This document shows, one piece after another, positions 1 to 8,656 of a stretch of DNA of 64,000 nucleotides (within the stretch, counting starts at the first letter, position 1; the number at the start of each line of letters is the position of its first letter). The notes under the pieces are model-generated. The model was not told where the DNA came from. It made no database searches and saw nothing but the letters and a program-made list of their open reading frames with translations. Source of the stretch: Holdemania massiliensis (lineage in GTDB: Bacteria > Bacillota_I > Bacilli_A > Erysipelotrichales > Erysipelotrichaceae); assembly GCF_022440805.1 (NCBI RefSeq), contig NZ_JAKNTK010000001.1:1860001-1924000 (forward strand), read 5' to 3'. The translations under genes and the position numbers were made by a program.

Positions 1-1
1 G

Positions 2-1075
2 GAAAGTATTACTTTAATACTTTCTGGCGCAAAAATTGATGAAGATAACATGATTTGCAAAAGCAAATATCTAAAAAAGTCTCCAGTTTTTATTGTACCT
101 AATGATTCAGCGATTATTCCGGTGCTGGAAAGTTTGGCTGAAGATCAGAAAAAGAGAATTGTAATTTGCTGTTCGGATGGTTCAGCAGAAGTTGTCATGA
201 GGAATTACGATAAATTGAAAACTGATTACTTTACTCCTTCTTGCAGTTTAGATATTGGTAATTTGATGGACAAACAGTATCAAAACAAGATTGCTGTTGC
301 AAGCGGATTTTCTGTGCCCGTGAGCGACGTTATTGATAAGCATGATGTTGATATATGGAATATCTATCCTTGTATTACAAAACCTGTAAAGAGTGTAATG
401 GGGGGCGGAAAAGCTGATATTCATATCTCAGATTCCAAAGAAGACTTATTCAATGCCTTAAATTATACTAAGACACAATATGTACAAATTCAACAGTTTA
501 TAAAAAAGAAAATGGAGTTTCAGCTAATTGGTTGTTCGCTTAATGGTGGTGAAGAGATTATTATTCCCGGATTTACAAAGATTATACGTCAACCGGATAA
601 TACAAATACTGGCTATCTAAAGTATTCCCCAATTTCTGAATTAAAATACAATAGAATGGCTGTTAATACTTTCATTAAGACAATCGGCTATTCTGGACTG
701 TTTAGTTTGGAATTTATAAGAGATGAACATGGACAAGATTTTTTTCTAGAGATTAATATGCGTAATGATGGAAATGCATACTGTGTTAAATCAGCAGGAG
801 TTAATTTGCCATATGTTTGGTGTTACTCGCAGGCTTATGGTGAGATACCTAAAACAAAGACAAGTTTTAAGAAATCCATTTACTTCATGCCTGAGTTCTT
901 CGATATCAAAAGAGGCATTAAAGAAGTTGGGGTGTTTAAGTGGATTGCTCAGTTTTTTCTTTCAAAATCACATGCAGTTTTCAATTGGAAAGATATGAAA
1001 CCGTTTTTGTTTACATTTTCTCATCTTCTCAAAGCGGTTAAACAAAACCAAAGGAATAGGGCTGATCACAAGTAG
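2..1075 (+). CDS. ATP-grasp enzyme of a polysaccharide locus (5' partial)
   Basis: The frame is open to the left edge of the window, so the true start lies upstream; an internal ATG at 50 lacks a good ribosome-binding site. The visible 357 residues show the ATP-grasp fold pattern: a lysine-containing nucleotide-binding stretch (ITKPVKSVMGGGKADI), a central region around QFIKKKMEFQLIG, and the metal-binding end FLEINMRNDGNAY. Such enzymes join a carboxylate to an amine or similar nucleophile using ATP. It sits just before an acyltransferase and UDP-sugar genes and probably adds an amino-acid-like decoration to a glycan or precursor; substrate unknown. The gene is AT-rich like its three followers. 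Confidence 0.75.
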   Translation, partial: ESITLILSGAKIDEDNMICKSKYLKKSPVFIVPNDSAIIPVLESLAEDQKKRIVICCSDGSAEVVMRNYDKLKTDYFTPSCSLDIGNLMDKQYQNKIAVASGFSVPVSDVIDKHDVDIWNIYPCITKPVKSVMGGGKADIHISDSKEDLFNALNYTKTQYVQIQQFIKKKMEFQLIGCSLNGGEEIIIPGFTKIIRQPDNTNTGYLKYSPISELKYNRMAVNTFIKTIGYSGLFSLEFIRDEHGQDFFLEINMRNDGNAYCVKSAGVNLPYVWCYSQAYGEIPKTKTSFKKSIYFMPEFFDIKRGIKEVGVFKWIAQFFLSKSHAVFNWKDMKPFLFTFSHLLKAVKQNQRNRADHK

Positions 1076-1101
1076 ACTTTCAAAATTATGTTTGTAGAGA
1101 G

Positions 1102-2178
1102 ATGTATGATTATATTATGGATAAAATGAATCAAAATAGCAGGAAATTAATTGAATTAAATTGGCTACGAGGTTTGGCATGTATTGCAGTAATGCTCTTT
1201 CATTATACAGTGCGATACGATCAGATTTTCGGTCATGTGAAGTCTTATCCGGTTGATGTATCATGGGGAGGCGGCTGTGTTATTCTGTTCTTTATGCTTT
1301 CAGGCATGCTTACAGCATATACACTGAATGAGAGAGCAACTGCCAAAAAATATATTAGAAATAGATTCATACGCCTTTATCCGATGTACTGGGTATGTAT
1401 GGGAATTACTATTATCGTAATGTCACTACTTTTTCCTCTATATAAGCAGCTACCAGATTCTGCAATTGACTTAAAAACGGTTCTTGCAAATATTACAATG
1501 CTTCAAGGATTTACCGGTGGAGCTATCAAGTCAGTTGATGGTGCGTACTGGACGCTTGCGTATGAACTACGATTTTATTTTTTTATCATATTTATATTGC
1601 TGTTTAAGCAATATAAGCATTTAAAAATCTGGACATTTGCTTGGCTAGGGGGTGCATTTTGTGTTGTGATATTCAGGCTTCTTAGCATGACACATTGGAT
1701 CATTAGTGGTATCGAATTTGTAATAATGCCAGGGTATGCAGCGAGTTTCATTGCAGGAATGATGCTCTCTTACCTGCTTCGAAATTCTCGTGACTGGATA
1801 GCGTATATAGGGTTGATGTTGACAATATTGTTGGCGTTTTTCAAGTTGCGAACATCCTATTTTCCGTTTCAATGCATAGGTGTTGTAATATTGTTGGCTA
1901 TTACATTGGTTCGTAATAGTAAATTTTCAGAACAATATATCTCGGTAATTAACAAAATAGAAGATAAGGGATTATGGGTTTTGAGTTGGATCGCGTCCAT
2001 TTCTTTCCCCACTTATTTGCTTCATCAACATGTTGGTTTTGCCATCATCTGGCGCATGGAATCATTGGGATTATGCGAAGAAGTGTTTTTGGTTATCCCA
2101 ATTATTATTATTTTGACTTTGGCCTGGGGAACTAACACAATTGTCAATAAGGCTGTAAAGATTCTATCAAATAAATAA
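1102..2178 (+). CDS. Acyltransferase family 3 membrane protein (OafA/YrhL type)
   Basis: A 358-residue polytopic membrane protein with the family-3 acyltransferase opening: NWLRGLACIAVMLFHY, containing the R-x10-H catalytic pattern, followed by FFMLSGMLTAY and RNRFIRLYPMYW. About ten hydrophobic segments follow. The family transfers acetyl or other acyl groups from the cytoplasm onto sugars of exported glycans such as capsule or O-antigen. It begins 26 bases after the ATP-grasp gene and shares its AT-rich composition, so it is probably cotranscribed and decorates the same polysaccharide. The acyl group and acceptor cannot be read from sequence. Confidence 0.85.
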   Translation: MYDYIMDKMNQNSRKLIELNWLRGLACIAVMLFHYTVRYDQIFGHVKSYPVDVSWGGGCVILFFMLSGMLTAYTLNERATAKKYIRNRFIRLYPMYWVCMGITIIVMSLLFPLYKQLPDSAIDLKTVLANITMLQGFTGGAIKSVDGAYWTLAYELRFYFFIIFILLFKQYKHLKIWTFAWLGGAFCVVIFRLLSMTHWIISGIEFVIMPGYAASFIAGMMLSYLLRNSRDWIAYIGLMLTILLAFFKLRTSYFPFQCIGVVILLAITLVRNSKFSEQYISVINKIEDKGLWVLSWIASISFPTYLLHQHVGFAIIWRMESLGLCEEVFLVIPIIIILTLAWGTNTIVNKAVKILSNK

Positions 2179-2266
2179 GATTTTATAAAAATGTTTCTGC
2201 TAAGAAGAAAATACATCTACTAGAAAAATGAAAGAATATGAGTAATTTATGGAGGACATAAACACA

Positions 2267-3361
2267 ATGTTACCACAGAATATTTCCCTACAAAATAAAA
2301 CCATCCTCATAACGGGCTCTGCCGGTTTCATCGGCTCGAACCATGTTCTCGAGTTGCTCCGCACTCAATCTCTTTGCCACATCGTCGGCATCGACAATAT
2401 CAACGATTACTATGATGTGTCCATCAAGGAGTGGCGTCTGAAGCAAATCGAAAAAGAAGTAGAAAACAATCCAGAGTCTACATGGACTTTCATTAAGGGC
2501 AGTATTGCTGACAAGGTTCTTATTGATGATATTTTTAGCACCTATAAGCCTGCTGTAGTAGTAAATTTGGCAGCTCAGGCTGGGGTACGCTATTCCATTA
2601 CCAATCCTGATGTTTATGTAGAATCCAATCTTATTGGCTTCTACAATATTCTTGAAGCATGCCGTCATAGTTACAATAATGGAGAACCCGGGGTGCAGCA
2701 TCTTGTCTATGCATCTTCATCCTCAGTGTATGGTTCTAATAAAAAAGTACCTTATTCCACAGACGATAAGGTAGATAATCCTGTCTCTCTCTATGCAGCT
2801 ACCAAGAAATCGAATGAGTTAATGGCTCATGCTTATAGTAAGCTTTATAACATTCCATCTACCGGGCTGCGTTTCTTTACTGTTTATGGTCCGGCAGGAA
2901 GGCCAGATATGGCTTACTTTGGCTTTACGAATAAACTGATCAAAGGGGAAACCATTGAGATCTTTAATTATGGAAACTGTAAACGGGATTTTACTTATAT
3001 TGATGATATTGTTGAAGGAATTATCAAGGTGATGCAAAAACCGCCTAAGAAACAGTCGGGGGAAGATGGGTTACCTTTGCCTCCGTATGCAATATATAAC
3101 ATAGGGAATAATCATCCAGAGAATTTGCTTGATTTTGTAACTATACTTCAGGAAGAATTGATACGAGCACGAGTATTACCGGAAGACTATGATTTCGAAG
3201 CACATAAGAAATTAGTACCGATGCAGCCTGGGGATGTTCCAATCACTTATGCTGATACAACGGCATTAGAACGAGATTTTGGATTTAAGCCGAGCACAAG
3301 TTTAAGAGAAGGATTAAGAAAATTTGCACAGTGGTATAAAGAGTATTATTTAGGGAAGTAG
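2267..3361 (+). CDS. NAD-dependent epimerase, probably UDP-glucuronate 4-epimerase
   Basis: This 364-residue extended short-chain dehydrogenase has the Rossmann motif GSAGFIGS near its N-terminus, the catalytic serine region (YASSSSVYG) and the YAATKK active-site motif (YxxxK), then the FFTVYGPAGRPDMAYF stretch typical of CapI/UDP-glucuronate 4-epimerases. I chose the ATG at 2267 because GGAGG at 2251-2255 precedes it; an ATG at 2249 overlaps that site. The next gene encodes UDP-glucose dehydrogenase, which makes UDP-glucuronate, so the pair would yield UDP-galacturonate for a surface polysaccharide. UDP-glucose 4-epimerase is the main alternative. Confidence 0.85.
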   Translation: MLPQNISLQNKTILITGSAGFIGSNHVLELLRTQSLCHIVGIDNINDYYDVSIKEWRLKQIEKEVENNPESTWTFIKGSIADKVLIDDIFSTYKPAVVVNLAAQAGVRYSITNPDVYVESNLIGFYNILEACRHSYNNGEPGVQHLVYASSSSVYGSNKKVPYSTDDKVDNPVSLYAATKKSNELMAHAYSKLYNIPSTGLRFFTVYGPAGRPDMAYFGFTNKLIKGETIEIFNYGNCKRDFTYIDDIVEGIIKVMQKPPKKQSGEDGLPLPPYAIYNIGNNHPENLLDFVTILQEELIRARVLPEDYDFEAHKKLVPMQPGDVPITYADTTALERDFGFKPSTSLREGLRKFAQWYKEYYLGK

Positions 3362-3388
3362 GAACTTCTTTTTTTATTGGAGGAACAT

Positions 3389-4621
3389 ATGAAAATCGCG
3401 GTAGCTGGAACAGGATATGTGGGGTTATCCATCGCCACATTATTAGCACAACATCATGAAGTATGGGCAGTGGACATTATTCCTGAAAAAGTAGAGTTAA
3501 TCAATCAGAGAAAGTCGCCAATTCAAGATGAATACATTGAGAAGTATCTGAAAGAAAAAGAATTGAACTTGACCGCAACGTTGGATGCTCAAAAAGCTTA
3601 CAAAGAGGCAAAGTATGTTGTTGTTGCGGCACCGACGAATTATGACAGTCAAAGGAATTTCTTTGATACTTCGGCAGTTGAATCGGTAATTCATCAAGTT
3701 ATTGATATTAATCCGGATGCGTTTATCATTATTAAATCTACAGTGCCTGTAGGTTATACCAAGCAATTAAGGGAACGCTTAAGAAACAAGAAGATCTTGT
3801 TCAGCCCTGAATTCTTAAGGGAATCTAAGGCATTATATGATAATCTGTACCCATCCCGAATTATTGTGGGAACAGATTTGGAAGATGAAAGTTTGACGGA
3901 AGCTGCTCATACCTTTGCGAAGTTATTACAGGAAGGGGCACTGAAGGAGAAGATTGAAACGTTATTCATGGGCTTTACTGAGGCGGAAGCCGTGAAGCTG
4001 TTTGCGAATACTTATTTGGCACTGAGGGTGTCTTTTTTTAATGAGCTTGATACGTATGCAGAAGTAAAGGGATTAGATACGAAACAGATCATTGATGGAG
4101 TATGTCTGGATCCAAGAATCGGAAGTCATTACAACAATCCATCCTTTGGTTATGGAGGGTATTGTCTGCCGAAAGATACCAAACAGCTGTTGGCTAATTA
4201 TGCCGATGTGCCGGAAAATCTGATTGAAGCCATCGTAGAAAGCAATCGCACCCGAAAGGATTTCATCGCAGACCAAGTGCTGAAGATGGCAGGGTATTAT
4301 GATGAGAACAGCAGTTGGGATGAAAGCAAAGAAAAGCAAGTGACAATCGGGGTCTATCGCTTAACGATGAAATCGAATAGTGATAACTTCCGACAGAGTT
4401 CAATCCAGGGAGTCATGAAGCGGATCAAAGCAAAAGGGGCAAAAGTGATTGTATATGAACCGACATTGGAAACAGGAAGTACGTTCTTTGGCAGTGAGAT
4501 TGTAAATGATTTCGAAGTGTTCAAACAGAGAAGTCAGGCAATCATTGCCAATCGAGTGGATGATGTACTTCAGACGGTTATGGAGAAAGTGTATACGCGA
4601 GATCTATTTCAACGTGATTAA
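3389..4621 (+). CDS. ugd: UDP-glucose 6-dehydrogenase
   Basis: A 410-residue enzyme oxidising UDP-glucose to UDP-glucuronate with two NAD+. The N-terminus MKIAVAGTGYVGLS is the NAD-binding glycine motif; FSPEFLRESKA and the catalytic cysteine in FGYGGYCLPKDT identify the UDP-glucose/GDP-mannose dehydrogenase family, and the length fits the short streptococcal HasB type. Start is the ATG at 3389 with GGAGGA at 3379-3384; a TTG at 3377 overlaps that site. It is the last gene of the polysaccharide block and is followed by a hairpin terminator. Confidence 0.93.
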   Translation: MKIAVAGTGYVGLSIATLLAQHHEVWAVDIIPEKVELINQRKSPIQDEYIEKYLKEKELNLTATLDAQKAYKEAKYVVVAAPTNYDSQRNFFDTSAVESVIHQVIDINPDAFIIIKSTVPVGYTKQLRERLRNKKILFSPEFLRESKALYDNLYPSRIIVGTDLEDESLTEAAHTFAKLLQEGALKEKIETLFMGFTEAEAVKLFANTYLALRVSFFNELDTYAEVKGLDTKQIIDGVCLDPRIGSHYNNPSFGYGGYCLPKDTKQLLANYADVPENLIEAIVESNRTRKDFIADQVLKMAGYYDENSSWDESKEKQVTIGVYRLTMKSNSDNFRQSSIQGVMKRIKAKGAKVIVYEPTLETGSTFFGSEIVNDFEVFKQRSQAIIANRVDDVLQTVMEKVYTRDLFQRD

Positions 4622-4628
4622 TGAAGCT

Positions 4629-4660
4629 AAGGTGGCCGTATAGGTCACCTTGTTTTGTCT
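4629..4660 (+). terminator. Rho-independent terminator after ugd
   Basis: AAGGTGGCC at 4629-4637 pairs with GGTCACCTT at 4643-4651 (one G-T wobble) around a five-base loop, followed by GTTTTGTCT. It closes the polysaccharide operon seven bases after the ugd stop. Confidence 0.8.
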
Positions 4661-4787
4661 AAGGGATCAGTGAATACTTTTTTGTATTATATTAAGGATA
4701 GAAGTCTGGGGATGTTTTTGTCAAATTCAGTTGTAAGAAATGGGGAAGAAGTGATAAAGTTGTATGTATCAAGACTAGAAGCAGAGT

Positions 4788-4807
4788 CAGTAATTTAAAA
4801 ATTACTG
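4788..4807. promoter_or_regulatory. Perfect palindrome upstream of the tyrosine phosphatase gene
   Basis: CAGTAATTT and AAATTACTG form a nine-base inverted repeat separated by two bases, ending just before the ribosome-binding site AAAGGAG at 4811-4817. It could be an operator or an RNA hairpin in the leader. No regulator is linked to it. Confidence 0.4.
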
Positions 4808-4825
4808 CGGAAAGGAGAAGCTGAA

Positions 4826-5545
4826 ATGATCAATAAACCTATTCTTCAGGGAACTCATAATACACGTGAGCTGGGTGGGTATCCACTGAAAGAAGGCGTG
4901 CAGACAAGGAAGAATCGATTCCTGCGCAGTGATTCTCTGTGCGGAATCACGTTGGAGGATCGGCAATTATTAAAACGCAAAGGACTGTCAATGGTGATTG
5001 ATCTGCGTTCGCAATATGAACAGGAACAATCGCCGGATCCCAAGCTTGGTGTACCGCATTTGAGCTTTCCGTTGTTGGATCAACTGAATTCAGGGATGAG
5101 TACGGCGGGTTTTCCTTCCAATATGGGGGATGTGTATATCGGCTTGCTGGATCACAGTCAGGATACTCTCTGCGGGGTTTTTGAAGCGATGGCAGAAACA
5201 GATGGCTGTATTTTGTTTCACTGTTCTGCAGGAAAGGATCGAACTGGGGTAACGGCGATGCTTTTGCTGGATCTGGCAGGGGCTGAAGAAGATCTGATCA
5301 TCGAGGATTATGCCGCTTCGGCGTTTAACTTGTATCCGCATTTACAGGATCAGATGGAGATGCTGCAAAAGATGGGCGTCAAGGATCCCGATGCTTTATT
5401 GGGATCACCGAAATCCAACATGATCCGGACTTTGGAACATCTAAGAAAAACGTATGGGACAGCTGAGAAATATTTAAGACAGATTGGCGTAAGTGATGCT
5501 AAAATAGAAGTATTAAAAGCATCATTGCAGGAAAGGGTGGAATAA
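4826..5545 (+). CDS. Tyrosine-protein phosphatase (DSP/IphP-like)
   Basis: A 239-residue phosphatase with the P-loop signature HCSAGKDRTG (cysteine nucleophile and arginine) at about residues 131-140, preceded by THNTRELGGYP and RSDSL, which mark the tyrosine phosphatase family of Firmicutes (IphP/LipA type). These hydrolyse phosphotyrosine and some phosphoinositides; many are host- or stress-linked, but the substrate here is unknown. AAAGGAG lies 8 bases before the ATG. The stop is immediately followed by the ATG of the next gene, so both are cotranscribed. Its position after a capsule locus is suggestive but a terminator separates them. Confidence 0.85.
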   Translation: MINKPILQGTHNTRELGGYPLKEGVQTRKNRFLRSDSLCGITLEDRQLLKRKGLSMVIDLRSQYEQEQSPDPKLGVPHLSFPLLDQLNSGMSTAGFPSNMGDVYIGLLDHSQDTLCGVFEAMAETDGCILFHCSAGKDRTGVTAMLLLDLAGAEEDLIIEDYAASAFNLYPHLQDQMEMLQKMGVKDPDALLGSPKSNMIRTLEHLRKTYGTAEKYLRQIGVSDAKIEVLKASLQERVE

Positions 5546-6178
5546 ATGGATAAACACACACAAACACTGCGTTGGACGCAGATGCTGCAGGCAAAGAAAA
5601 AGCTGGAGGACCATCAGTTTCAAGTCGATTTGTTTCAATCTCAGGATGCATGTCTGCAATATTTAAAAGACTTGCTGAAAGACCAGGTGTCGGTCAGTGT
5701 CGGTGGATCAATGACGCTGTTTGAAATGGGAATCATTGACTTTCTGGAGAACAATTCGGAGATTCAGTATTTAGATCGGTATCACAGTGAACATCCGCAT
5801 GAAATCTATCATGCAGCGCTGTCCTGCGATTATTTTTTGACCAGCACGAATGCGGTTACGCTAAGCGGTGAATTATACAATGTCGACGGCAACGGCAACC
5901 GAGTTGCGGCAATGATTTATGGCCCTGAGCATGTCTTAGTGATCGCCGGTGCTAATAAGATTGTAAGAGATTTAAAAGCGGCGGAAGATCGGGTGAAAAC
6001 GATCGCAGCTCCAGCCAACTGTGTTCGTTTAAATAAGGATAACCCGTGTACTAAGATTGGAGCCTGTGCGGATTGTCAATTGCCAACTCGGATTTGTTCA
6101 GCTGCGGTGACATTGCAGCGTTCCCATGTGCCGGGACGTATTCATGTTTTACTCATTAACGAAGATCTTGGTTATTAA
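5546..6178 (+). CDS. LUD-domain protein (LutC/YkgG-like)
   Basis: A 210-residue single-domain protein of the LUD (DUF162) family, recognised by VSVGGSMTLFEMGIIDFL, the FLTSTNAVTLSGELYNVDGNGNRVAAM core and a cysteine-rich tail (NPCTKIGACADCQ). LutC-type proteins take part in lactate oxidation complexes, but single LUD proteins outside lutABC, as here, have no firm role. No lutA or lutB is nearby. It starts directly after the phosphatase stop and ends before a terminator, forming a two-gene operon. Confidence 0.8.
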   Translation: MDKHTQTLRWTQMLQAKKKLEDHQFQVDLFQSQDACLQYLKDLLKDQVSVSVGGSMTLFEMGIIDFLENNSEIQYLDRYHSEHPHEIYHAALSCDYFLTSTNAVTLSGELYNVDGNGNRVAAMIYGPEHVLVIAGANKIVRDLKAAEDRVKTIAAPANCVRLNKDNPCTKIGACADCQLPTRICSAAVTLQRSHVPGRIHVLLINEDLGY

Positions 6179-6187
6179 TTCGTACTT

Positions 6188-6215
6188 GGCGGCAGAGTAG
6201 GCCGCCTTTTCTTTT
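6188..6215 (+). terminator. Terminator after the LUD gene
   Basis: GGCGGC at 6188-6193 pairs with GCCGCC at 6201-6206 around a seven-base loop, followed by TTTTCTTTTG. Confidence 0.85.
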
Positions 6216-6273
6216 GTATGAGAGTGAAACAGAGTGCATAACTTGTGAAAAAGGAAACAATGCAGTTTGTTCC

Positions 6274-6302
6274 TTGACTTTTTAAAGTGAACTTTGTATC
6301 CT
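6274..6302 (+). promoter_or_regulatory. Promoter of the NusG-like gene
   Basis: TTGACT at 6274-6279 and TATCCT at 6297-6302 are spaced by 17 bases, upstream of the LoaP-like gene starting at 6334. Confidence 0.6.
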
Positions 6303-6333
6303 TTAAAAGATTCTTGTCGAAAGGGGAGAGCAC

Positions 6334-6849
6334 ATGAACTGGTATGTACTGTTTATCCGCAGCGGAATGGAAGAGAAAATCCGAGATTTTTTTCTCAGTC
6401 AGGGTCTTCAGGCTTTTATTCCTAAGATGAAAGTCGTGTTCAGAAAACAGGGAATCTCCGAACTCGTAGAGAAAACGATGTTTCCAGGCTATTTGTTTAT
6501 CGAAAGCGAGCTGGGACAAGTCGAGATGGATGAGCGGATTAAAGAACTGCGGCAGCAGAAAACCGGAATTGTCAAGCTGCTTAAATTTGATAAAGAAGGA
6601 ACCCCGGCGCTGCGCAGCGAGGAAAAAGAATATCTTGAACGGCTGCTGGGCAAAAATAAAGTATTGGAGCATTCCACAGGTCTGATTCAGGGCAATCAGG
6701 TCATCATTACCGAGGGTCCGCTGCAAGGCTTCGAATCGCAGATCGTTAAGATTGATCGGCATAAGCGTCGGGCGGTGTTGGAACTGGAGCTGTGCGGTCA
6801 GCCGACACGTGTCAGCGTTTCCTTGGAAATTGTTCAGAAGATTGATTAA
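6334..6849 (+). CDS. loaP: LoaP-like transcription antiterminator (NusG paralogue)
   Basis: A 171-residue NusG-family protein: an N-terminal NGN domain (MNWYVLFIRSGMEEKI, then KTMFPGYLFIE) and a C-terminal KOW domain from about residue 115 (GNQVIITEGPLQGF) ending in KIDRHKRRAV, which resembles specialised LoaP proteins more than housekeeping NusG. LoaP binds elongating RNA polymerase and a leader RNA hairpin and suppresses termination in long polysaccharide or antibiotic operons. It has its own promoter and terminator, so it acts in trans. The polysaccharide locus 1.7 kb upstream is an obvious candidate target, though its leader lies outside this window. Confidence 0.8.
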   Translation: MNWYVLFIRSGMEEKIRDFFLSQGLQAFIPKMKVVFRKQGISELVEKTMFPGYLFIESELGQVEMDERIKELRQQKTGIVKLLKFDKEGTPALRSEEKEYLERLLGKNKVLEHSTGLIQGNQVIITEGPLQGFESQIVKIDRHKRRAVLELELCGQPTRVSVSLEIVQKID

Positions 6850-6876
6850 GGCAGGAAAATTTCCTGTCTTTTACTT
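6850..6876 (+). terminator. Terminator after the LoaP-like gene
   Basis: GGCAGGAAA at 6850-6858 pairs with TTTCCTGTC at 6860-6868 (one wobble), then TTTTACTTTT. It starts directly at the stop codon. Confidence 0.75.
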
Positions 6877-6903
6877 TTGTTCCAGTCAGGATACTGGTAT
6901 AAT
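6877..6903 (+). promoter_or_regulatory. Extended -10 promoter of asnA
   Basis: TGGTATAAT at 6895-6903 is a consensus extended -10; a weak TTGTTC at 6877-6882 may serve as -35 with a short 15-base spacer. The asnA start is 28 bases downstream. Confidence 0.6.
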
Positions 6904-6931
6904 AAAAGACAGTTTTGAAATGGGGGATACC

Positions 6932-7945
6932 ATGTCGATAGAACACTGCATACTGCCTGAGCATTACCACTCACTGCTGAATCAAAAAGAAACCCAGCTG
7001 GCCATCAAACTGGTCAAAGATACCTTTGAGCGGAAACTGGCTGACAACCTGCGCTTAATTCGTGTCAGCGCCCCGCTGTTTGTAGAAGCTTCCAGCGGTC
7101 TCAATGACAACCTGAATGGGGTTGAACGTCCGGTTCATTTTGATGTGAAGGAAACCCAGACTGAAGCGGAAATCGTGCATTCGCTGGCGAAGTGGAAGCG
7201 GCTGGCGCTGCGACAATACGCGTTTGAGCCGGGTGAGGGACTATATACGGATATGAATGCGATCCGCCGGGATGAAGATCTGGATAATCTGCACTCGATT
7301 TATGTGGATCAATGGGATTGGGAGAAAATCATCCTGCGTCCGCAGCGGACCTTAGCTCAGTTGGAGGAAACCGTGCGTCTGATCGTCCGGAGTTTGAAGG
7401 AAACAGAAGAAACACTGTGTTCAGAGGTGCCGCAGATCACACCGATCATCACGGAAAAAGTAACGTTCATCACTTCTCAGGCGCTGTTGGATCGTTATCC
7501 GTCGCTGAGCGCTAAACAGCGTGAGGATGCGATCACGAAAGAATATGGTACAGTGTTTATCGAACAGATCGGTGATCGGCTGAGTGATGGGAAGCCGCAT
7601 GATGGCCGGGCTCCGGACTATGATGACTGGAAGCTCAACGGTGACTTGTTGATCTGGGATGCGGTGTTGGACAGAGCAATGGAAATTTCGTCAATGGGCA
7701 TCCGCGTCGATGAGGCCAGCATGATCGATCAGCTGAACAAAGCCGGTTGTCCTGAACGCTCCGTGCTGCCGTTTCATCGGGCATTATTAGCTGGGGATCT
7801 GCCGTTAACCATGGGCGGAGGCATCGGTCAGAGCCGCATCTGTATGCTGCTGCTGCACAAAGCTCATATTGGTGAGGTTCAGGCTTCACTGTGGCCGTCG
7901 ATCATGCGCAAGCTGTGTCATGACAATGGGATTGAGCTGCTTTAA
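6932..7945 (+). CDS. asnA: Aspartate--ammonia ligase
   Basis: A 337-residue AsnA, making asparagine from aspartate, ammonia and ATP with a class II aminoacyl-tRNA-synthetase-like fold. Diagnostic stretches are VSAPLFVEASSGLNDNLNGVERPV near the N-terminus (shown here only as its start VSAPLFVEA), YTDMNAIRRDE, YVDQWDWEK and the C-terminal GGGIGQSR. The length matches the family. Start is the ATG at 6932 behind GGGGGA; a longer frame opening at 6752 overlaps the upstream gene and terminator and is not used. It stands between its own promoter and a downstream membrane-protein gene 26 bases away, with which it may be cotranscribed. Confidence 0.95.
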   Translation: MSIEHCILPEHYHSLLNQKETQLAIKLVKDTFERKLADNLRLIRVSAPLFVEASSGLNDNLNGVERPVHFDVKETQTEAEIVHSLAKWKRLALRQYAFEPGEGLYTDMNAIRRDEDLDNLHSIYVDQWDWEKIILRPQRTLAQLEETVRLIVRSLKETEETLCSEVPQITPIITEKVTFITSQALLDRYPSLSAKQREDAITKEYGTVFIEQIGDRLSDGKPHDGRAPDYDDWKLNGDLLIWDAVLDRAMEISSMGIRVDEASMIDQLNKAGCPERSVLPFHRALLAGDLPLTMGGGIGQSRICMLLLHKAHIGEVQASLWPSIMRKLCHDNGIELL

Positions 7946-7971
7946 GAGATCAAAGTAAGGAAGGAAAATCT

Positions 7972-8469
7972 ATGGAAATATTTAATTTAATTTTGCTTGT
8001 CTTTTTTGCCGCTGCCTGCGTCTGGCTGATTCGGATTCTGCTGCGTCAGAAGAAAGCGATTGAGATTTACTGCTGCTTTTGGACGGCATCGCGGATCATG
8101 ATTCTGATCGCGGCTTCGCTTTGCTTTCTGCCGTTTTTAGCTCTCGATTTCAGCCCGATGACGATTCTGCGTTCCGTACTGATGGCCGTGGTGATCATCA
8201 TGTTCGCGCTGATCAGCGATGGATTGGGCAGTGAAGGATTCATGTATATGGGCAGCGCAGTTCCGTTTGAAGCGATCACAGAATATGATGTGAAGGAAGT
8301 TAAGAATAAGTGCAAAGTTGTCATGACCGTCAAAGAAACGGATAAAAAAGGCAAAACTTCCTTAACGCAGCTGACCTTTGATTTTAAGAAAGAACAGAAT
8401 GAAGAAATAACCCGCCGTTTAAAAGCGGCAATCGGCAAGAAATACCGCAGAATGAAGCTGGAGCGTTAA
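7972..8469 (+). CDS. Membrane protein of unknown function
   Basis: I do not recognise this 165-residue protein. It has an N-terminal hydrophobic helix (residues about 3-23), two more hydrophobic segments (about 38-56 and 63-80), then a soluble C-terminal half rich in lysine (VKETDKKGKTSLTQLTFDFKKE) that looks like a small beta domain. GGAAGGAAA precedes the ATG. It follows asnA closely and its stop codon lies inside a terminator hairpin, so it is probably the end of an asnA transcript. No function is proposed. Confidence 0.7.
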   Translation: MEIFNLILLVFFAAACVWLIRILLRQKKAIEIYCCFWTASRIMILIAASLCFLPFLALDFSPMTILRSVLMAVVIIMFALISDGLGSEGFMYMGSAVPFEAITEYDVKEVKNKCKVVMTVKETDKKGKTSLTQLTFDFKKEQNEEITRRLKAAIGKKYRRMKLER

Positions 8470-8485
8470 ACTCCGGCTTTTTTGT
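8456..8485 (+). terminator. Terminator overlapping the stop codon of the membrane protein gene
   Basis: AGCTGGAG at 8456-8463 pairs with CTCCGGCT at 8471-8478 (one wobble), followed by six T residues. The TAA at 8467-8469 lies in the loop. Confidence 0.85.
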
Positions 8486-8656
8486 TACGCTTTTTCAAAT
8501 GAATTTGAAAGGGTTCTGCTGCTATGGGGGAGCTATGCGAATAAAGAAGACGAGGAAAAGATAAGGGGAGAATGCTGACTTTCTTGATTTTCTGCCAGTC
8601 GTCTGCCTGATCCTTTGAAATTTAAGTGAAATCTCAACAAAACCAAAGAAAAAGCC

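Noticed and set aside
6752..6931. N-terminal extension of AsnA
   Set aside because: The extra region is out-of-frame antiterminator coding sequence plus its terminator and the asnA promoter.
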